This document shows positions 60,231 through 64,000 of a stretch of 64,000 nt of DNA, in pieces (positions within the stretch are counted from its first letter, which is position 1; the number at the start of each line of letters is the position of its first letter). Source of the stretch: Salipiger mangrovisoli (GTDB taxonomy: Bacteria; Pseudomonadota; Alphaproteobacteria; Rhodobacterales; Rhodobacteraceae); NCBI RefSeq assembly GCF_015223355.1, contig NZ_JADFFK010000020.1, positions 1 to 64,000 on the forward strand, given 5' to 3'. The translations under genes were made by a program, and so were the position numbers. The notes beneath the pieces are model-generated. The model made no database searches and was not told where the DNA came from. It saw only the letters and a list, made by a program, of their open reading frames with translations.

Positions 60231-61168
60231 GTGGTCAGGGCCCTTTCGAGCATGCGGAAGAAGGCGTCGTTGTCGGCGCTCTCGATGACGCGCGCGTTCT
60301 CGCGGTACTCGGGCCAGCGCGCGCCGAGCCTGGCGGGGTGGATGGCGGAATGGCCGCGGGTGATGGTTCCCGCGGTCTCGATCCGCACCACGGCATCGCG
60401 CGCGGCGGTGATGATCGACGGGTCGATCGCGCAGGCGCAGGTCAGCGTGTCGGGATGGGTGCAGATCGCCTTGCCGTAGCGCTGCTCGGCGACCTTGCGC
60501 GGCGTGGCCGAGACCTTGCGGTAGAACTCGGTCAGCGGGGTCTCATGCGCGTCGATCCGCGCCAGCTGCGCCGCGTCGAAGACCGATGAGCCCAGCGTCA
60601 GCGTCCAGGTCGAGAGCGTGATGTCGAACCCGGCGCGGAAGACGATCGCCGCCGCCTCGGGGTCGATGTAGAAGTTGAACTCGGCGCAGGGGGTGACGTT
60701 GCCGACCGAGTTGTCGGTGCCGCCCATGATCCACAGGTGCTTGAGCGCCTTGGCGATGCGCGGCTCGCGGGTGACGGCAAGCGCGAGGTTGGTCAGCGGT
60801 GCCTGGGCGATCATCTCGATCTCTCCCGGCGCCGCCATGATCCGCTCGATCAGCGCATCCACCGCGTGCATCTTTTCGGGGCGCTGGCGGGCGCGCGGCA
60901 GGTCCGCGCCGCTCATCCCGTCCGCCCCGTGCATCTGCGCCGGCTCCCAGTCGGCCAGCAGCGGCCGCCGCGCGCCGAGATAGACCGGCACCTCGCCGGA
61001 CTTGCCCGCGGCCTCGATGGTCGCGAGCGCGTTCTCGGCCTGCTGGTCGAAATCGACATTCCCGTTGCAGATCGTCACGGCCTCGAGTGTCACGCCCGGC
61101 GTCTTCATCGCCAGGAGCAGCGAGAAGGTGTCGTCACCCGCGGTATCGGTGTCGATGATGAGGCGCAT
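60227..61168 (-). CDS. Inosine-uridine-type nucleoside hydrolase
   Basis: A 313-residue nucleoside hydrolase homologue, cleaving the N-glycosidic bond of a ribonucleoside or a similar compound. The calcium-binding N-terminal cluster reads DTDTAGDD (6-13) rather than the canonical DxDPGxDD: the aspartates are kept but the PG pair is changed. The C-terminal active-site region reads THPDTLTCACAIDPS instead of the usual HDPLAVA...DP. The ATG at 61168 overlaps the cupin stop by 1 base (TGATG). Neighbouring hydantoinase/carbamoylase, cupin and importer genes suggest breakdown of a modified nucleoside or ureide. Confidence 0.88.
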   Translation of the reverse strand: MRLIIDTDTAGDDTFSLLLAMKTPGVTLEAVTICNGNVDFDQQAENALATIEAAGKSGEVPVYLGARRPLLADWEPAQMHGADGMSGADLPRARQRPEKMHAVDALIERIMAAPGEIEMIAQAPLTNLALAVTREPRIAKALKHLWIMGGTDNSVGNVTPCAEFNFYIDPEAAAIVFRAGFDITLSTWTLTLGSSVFDAAQLARIDAHETPLTEFYRKVSATPRKVAEQRYGKAICTHPDTLTCACAIDPSIITAARDAVVRIETAGTITRGHSAIHPARLGARWPEYRENARVIESADNDAFFRMLERALTT

Positions 61169-62094
61169 CAGTAGAACTCGAACCCCATGGTGCGGGCGTG
61201 GTAGTAGAAGCCGCCGTCCTGCACGATCAGGAACTCGGCACGGCTGTCGCCGTCGTTGTGGTGGCTGTGCTTGGCGGCCGGCGGGGTCAGCAGCGTGGCC
61301 CAGGGGCTCCAGTCGCATTTCTGGTCATCGACCATCGAGTAGGCCGGGTCGCCGGCAACGGCGAGGGTCAGCGCCGCCGAGTTGTGCTTGTGTGGCGGTT
61401 GGGAGCTGTGCGGCTTCAGCGTGTTGAGCGACAGGGTGAGCGTCGGTGCGATGTTGCGGCTCGCCTCGGTCTGCGCGGCGGAGAAGATCAGCGCGTGACC
61501 CGAGGTCGTGGCATTGGCGTCGCGCTGATAGACTGTGTCCAGCTGGTGCTCGATCTCGGCGGCGGGGAAATGCACAAGCCCGGTCGCGGCCTCGGCACCG
61601 GTGATCGGCGCGGCCTTCTCGAAGGCCAGCTGCGGATCGTTCCCGACGGCCCAGAACACCGCGGTCTCGGTCGCCTCGATCCGGCTCTCCACCCCGCCCG
61701 GCAGCAGGAAGACGTCGCCCTTGCCGAGCGTCGCGGTCTCGGCGCCGACGGTCAGCGTGGCGCTGCCCTCGATCACGTACCAGATCGAAGCGGTGCAGGT
61801 CAGCGTGGTGTCGAGGCTCTCGCCCGCCAAAACGGTCGCGTAGCGCGCCAGCATCAGCGGGGTCGTGGCGGGGAAGGGGCAGCCGAGCTCGGCGGAGAGG
61901 TCGCAGAGCACCCAGCCGGTCGCATCCTTGGCCATCGCCTTCGCCGGCTCGTCGCGCAGGATCCGCGGCGGCACCGGCGGCAGCTTGATGTTGAAGGCAT
62001 TGCCCGAGTTGAAGTAGCGCCCGCGGGCCTCGGCCTCGTTTTTCGGCGCGCGCGGCAGTTGCACCGGCATTTCGGCCATATCGTTGATCGTCAT
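61168..62094 (-). CDS. Bicupin-domain protein
   Basis: A 308-residue protein with two cupin barrels. The first has LTCTASIWYVIEGSATLTVG and GKGDVFLLPGG (about residues 97-140). The second contains SSQPPHKHNSAALTLAVAG and KHSHHNDGDSRAEFLIVQDG (about 235-300) with a good number of metal-capable histidines. The ATG at 62094 follows AAAGGAGATCTC. Bicupins act as dioxygenases, isomerases or hydrolases such as ureidoglycolate-related or gentisate-type enzymes, and the reaction cannot be fixed. Its position between the carbamoylase-type hydrolase and the nucleoside hydrolase suggests a step in the same route. Confidence 0.82.
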   Translation of the reverse strand: MTINDMAEMPVQLPRAPKNEAEARGRYFNSGNAFNIKLPPVPPRILRDEPAKAMAKDATGWVLCDLSAELGCPFPATTPLMLARYATVLAGESLDTTLTCTASIWYVIEGSATLTVGAETATLGKGDVFLLPGGVESRIEATETAVFWAVGNDPQLAFEKAAPITGAEAATGLVHFPAAEIEHQLDTVYQRDANATTSGHALIFSAAQTEASRNIAPTLTLSLNTLKPHSSQPPHKHNSAALTLAVAGDPAYSMVDDQKCDWSPWATLLTPPAAKHSHHNDGDSRAEFLIVQDGGFYYHARTMGFEFY

Positions 62095-63371
62095 GAGAGA
62101 TCTCCTTTGTCTCGGGTGGCGGAGGCGGCGTGCAGGCAGGTGTCGAGCAGCACCTGGGCTCCGGCCGCCACATGCGCCGGTTCGGCCCATTCCTCGGGGT
62201 GATGGCTGAGCCCGCCGCGGCAGGGGATAAAGATCATCGCCGAGGGCGCGAGCGGGGCCATATGCCGGGCGTCGTGCCCGGCGGCGGAAAGCAGTTCGGT
62301 GGCGGGCAGGCCGCGCGCGGCGGCGCTGCGGAGGATGGCGCGGCGCAGCGCGGGCGAGAAGGTGTTGGCCGGGGCGTCGACCATGGGCTGCACCTCCGCG
62401 ATGCAGGGCGCCGCCGCGGCGCGCGCGGCCGCCTCGAGCGCGAGGCCGGTCCGGTCCAGCACGTCGTTCCGGGGGTGGCGCAGGTCGATGCGGAAGCGCA
62501 CCGTCGCGGGCACGACAGAGGGCGCGTTCGGCAGCACCTCGACCCGGCCGATGGTGAAGCGGATGTCGGGCCCGGCCTGAAGCGCGGCCTCCTGCATGGC
62601 CAGCGCGACGCGGGCGAAGGCCTGGACGGCGTCGACCCGGCGCTCCATGGGCTCGGTCCCGGCATGGGCCTCGCGGCCCGAGAGGGTGACCTCGTAGGTT
62701 TTCTTGCCCTGGATGCCGGTGACCGCGCCGATGACCAGCGCCTCCCGTTCGAGGTGGTCGGCCTGCTCGATGTGCGGCTCGATGTAGGCGTGCAGCGGGA
62801 ACCCCGGCGCGATGCGTGGCACCCCTGGGAAGGCCTCGGCAAGGCGTTCGAGCTCGGTGGCGACGCTCACCCCCGCGGCGTCGGTGACCGCGCCGATCTG
62901 CGTAAGGCGGCGATGGCCCGAGAACACCTCGGATCCCATCATCCCGGGCGCGAAGCGACCGCCCTCCTCGTTCATCCAGGCGACGAGGGTGATCGGGCGG
63001 GGCGGGACGATGCCCCTGTCATGCAGGGTCTCGAGCACTTCGAAGGCGGCCAGCACGCCGAAGACGCCGTCGAAGCGTCCGCCGGTCGGCTGGCTGTCGA
63101 GATGCGAGCCGATCAGCACCGTCGCGCCCTCGGACGCGCCGGGCAGGGTCAGGAAGAGGTTTCCCGCCGTGTCGAAACTCGGCAAGAGCCCGATGGACTC
63201 GCCCCAGCCGATCAGCCGCGCCATGGCGGCACGGTCCTCGGCGGAGAGGGCCTGGCGGTCGACGCCGCCATCGGTGCGGGCACCGATCTCGGCCATCGAC
63301 ATGAGCCGCGACCAGAGCCGCGCCCCGTCGATCCGGGGAAGGGGAGGCTGGGAGAGGTCCATCGGGGTCAT
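62091..63371 (-). CDS. M20-family Zn-dependent hydrolase (hydantoinase/carbamoylase type)
   Basis: A 426-residue member of the M20 metallopeptidase family, hydantoinase/N-carbamoyl-amino-acid hydrolase/allantoate amidohydrolase branch. Metal ligands are visible in GSHLDSQPTGGRFDG (His and Asp), NEEGGRFAPGMMG (Glu-Glu) and HIEQADHLE; the dimerisation motif SGREAHAGTEPMERR follows, and the final His lies in LSAAGHDARHM. It hydrolyses a carbamoyl or ureido group from an amino acid-like compound. Its stop overlaps the cupin ATG by 4 bases. It lies 3 bases after the alpha/beta hydrolase gene in the same operon. Confidence 0.92.
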   Translation of the reverse strand: MTPMDLSQPPLPRIDGARLWSRLMSMAEIGARTDGGVDRQALSAEDRAAMARLIGWGESIGLLPSFDTAGNLFLTLPGASEGATVLIGSHLDSQPTGGRFDGVFGVLAAFEVLETLHDRGIVPPRPITLVAWMNEEGGRFAPGMMGSEVFSGHRRLTQIGAVTDAAGVSVATELERLAEAFPGVPRIAPGFPLHAYIEPHIEQADHLEREALVIGAVTGIQGKKTYEVTLSGREAHAGTEPMERRVDAVQAFARVALAMQEAALQAGPDIRFTIGRVEVLPNAPSVVPATVRFRIDLRHPRNDVLDRTGLALEAAARAAAAPCIAEVQPMVDAPANTFSPALRRAILRSAAARGLPATELLSAAGHDARHMAPLAPSAMIFIPCRGGLSHHPEEWAEPAHVAAGAQVLLDTCLHAASATRDKGDLS

Positions 63372-63374
63372 CGT

Positions 63375-64000
63375 TCAGTCCGTCCGCATCACCTGGCCGG
63401 GGTCGGCCCGCGCGTCGCGGCGGCCCCAGGCCCCGGCCTCGACCATGGCGAGGAACTCGGCGAGATGGCTGTTGAACAGCCCCGGCTCCTCGAGGTTCAG
63501 CGTGTGGCCGGTCTTCGGCAGGACCAGCAGACCCGAGGCGGGCATGGTCTTCTTAAGGAAGATGCCCGGCTGCAGGCAGTGATCGTCCTCGTCCCCGACC
63601 ATGATCAACGTCGGCAGGACGCAGGCCCGAAGGCCGTCCTCGAGGTCCCAGAACGACGGACGCCGCGCCTGCACGCCGCGCATGGTGTTGGCGGCCCCCA
63701 CGCTGTCATGCCGGGCAAGCCGGGTGACGAACTTGAGATGCTCGCGCGGGTCCTTGTTCTCGAACTGCACGCGACTGGCGCCGCGGCCGTAGATCTCCGC
63801 AAATCCCACCGGATCGGCCTCGAACTTCTCCGCGACAGTGAGCGAGACGCCGCGGAAATACTCCTCGGTCTCCTTCTCGCAGCCATAGCCTGCCCCCGCC
63901 ACGGTCAGCGACAGCGCCCGCTCGGGGTAGCTGAGCCCGAAGTGCACGGTTGCGAAGCCGCCCATCGACAGGCCGACGATATGCGCTTTCTCGATGCCGA
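63375..64000 (-). CDS. Alpha/beta hydrolase (N-terminus beyond window)
   Basis: A C-terminal fragment of an alpha/beta hydrolase that runs off the right edge of the window (about 208 residues seen). The nucleophile elbow GLSMGG is near 63960-63977, GDEDDHC in the loop before the acid residue, and the catalytic His is in KTGHTLNLEEP. Such enzymes hydrolyse esters, lactones or thioesters. It is the upstream-most gene visible of the minus-strand operon. Confidence 0.9.
   Translation of the reverse strand, partial: GIEKAHIVGLSMGGFATVHFGLSYPERALSLTVAGAGYGCEKETEEYFRGVSLTVAEKFEADPVGFAEIYGRGASRVQFENKDPREHLKFVTRLARHDSVGAANTMRGVQARRPSFWDLEDGLRACVLPTLIMVGDEDDHCLQPGIFLKKTMPASGLLVLPKTGHTLNLEEPGLFNSHLAEFLAMVEAGAWGRRDARADPGQVMRTD

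Noticed and set aside
1-64000. CRISPR arrays, tRNA or rRNA genes
   Set aside because: No regularly spaced short repeats and no tRNA-like or rRNA-like segments were noticed on either strand by reading; a dedicated search was not possible.

Overview
The window looks like accessory DNA of a marine-type alphaproteobacterium, most likely Rhodobacterales (Roseobacter group). The evidence is high GC with strong G/C preference at third codon positions, GGAG-type Shine-Dalgarno sites, many ATGA-coupled gene pairs, and a load of uptake systems for organic acids beside CoA-dependent catabolic genes. No tRNA, rRNA, replication or core housekeeping gene was recognised.

Layout. (1) 1-2.5 kb: the tail of an upstream gene, a terminator, a MmgE/PrpD-family gene, and a LysR regulator coupled to a zinc alcohol dehydrogenase. 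(2) 3.8-12.7 kb, plus strand: a secreted cyclase-family hydrolase, a complete branched-chain-type (LIV) ABC transporter, an aldehyde dehydrogenase, an SDR oxidoreductase and a methyltransferase. (3) 12.7-18.3 kb, minus strand: HpcH/CitE lyase, HTD2-type hydratase, CaiB-type CoA-transferase and acyl-CoA dehydrogenase, then a class I fumarase-like hydratase. The gene content matches C5-dicarboxylate (itaconate/mesaconate/citramalate) breakdown. (4) 18.3-24.2 kb: a gene graveyard holding decayed IS5, IS3 and IS110 pieces, a decayed aconitase, a decayed succinate-semialdehyde-type dehydrogenase and unidentifiable remnants. (5) 24.3-34.1 kb, plus strand: an IclR regulator and two complete tripartite tricarboxylate transporters (TTT) flanking a CoA-transferase, a CoA-ester lyase and an amidohydrolase. 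(6) 34.9-36.5 kb: a GntR regulator and IS3 remnants. (7) 36.7-46.4 kb: a third TTT set in a tightly coupled minus-strand operon with an enoyl-CoA hydratase, a FAD 2-hydroxyacid dehydrogenase and a mercaptopyruvate-type sulfurtransferase, then two overlapping IclR genes and an NDP-forming acyl-CoA synthetase. (8) 47.0-51.3 kb: glutathione-independent formaldehyde dehydrogenase, a second IS110 remnant and a decayed beta-propeller gene. (9) 51.3-56.2 kb: malonate uptake and catabolism (MadM, MadL, MatB, malonyl-CoA decarboxylase) with a divergent MatR-like regulator. (10) 56.75-64 kb, minus strand: an operon of NMT1/THI5-type ABC transporter, nucleoside hydrolase, bicupin, M20 hydantoinase/carbamoylase-type hydrolase and an alpha/beta hydrolase cut by the window end.

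The shared logic is import of a small organic acid, CoA activation, then cleavage or oxidation to central metabolites, each unit carrying its own LysR, IclR or GntR regulator. Two related IS110 fragments in direct orientation (19642-20244 and 48597-49187) bracket the central TTT-rich region, so that about 29 kb may have been acquired, or could be lost, as a block. The points most worth following are the GTTC(C/T)AA-type palindromes beside the IclR genes, the sulfurtransferase-containing TTT operon, the C5-dicarboxylate cluster and the nucleoside-hydrolase/carbamoylase operon.
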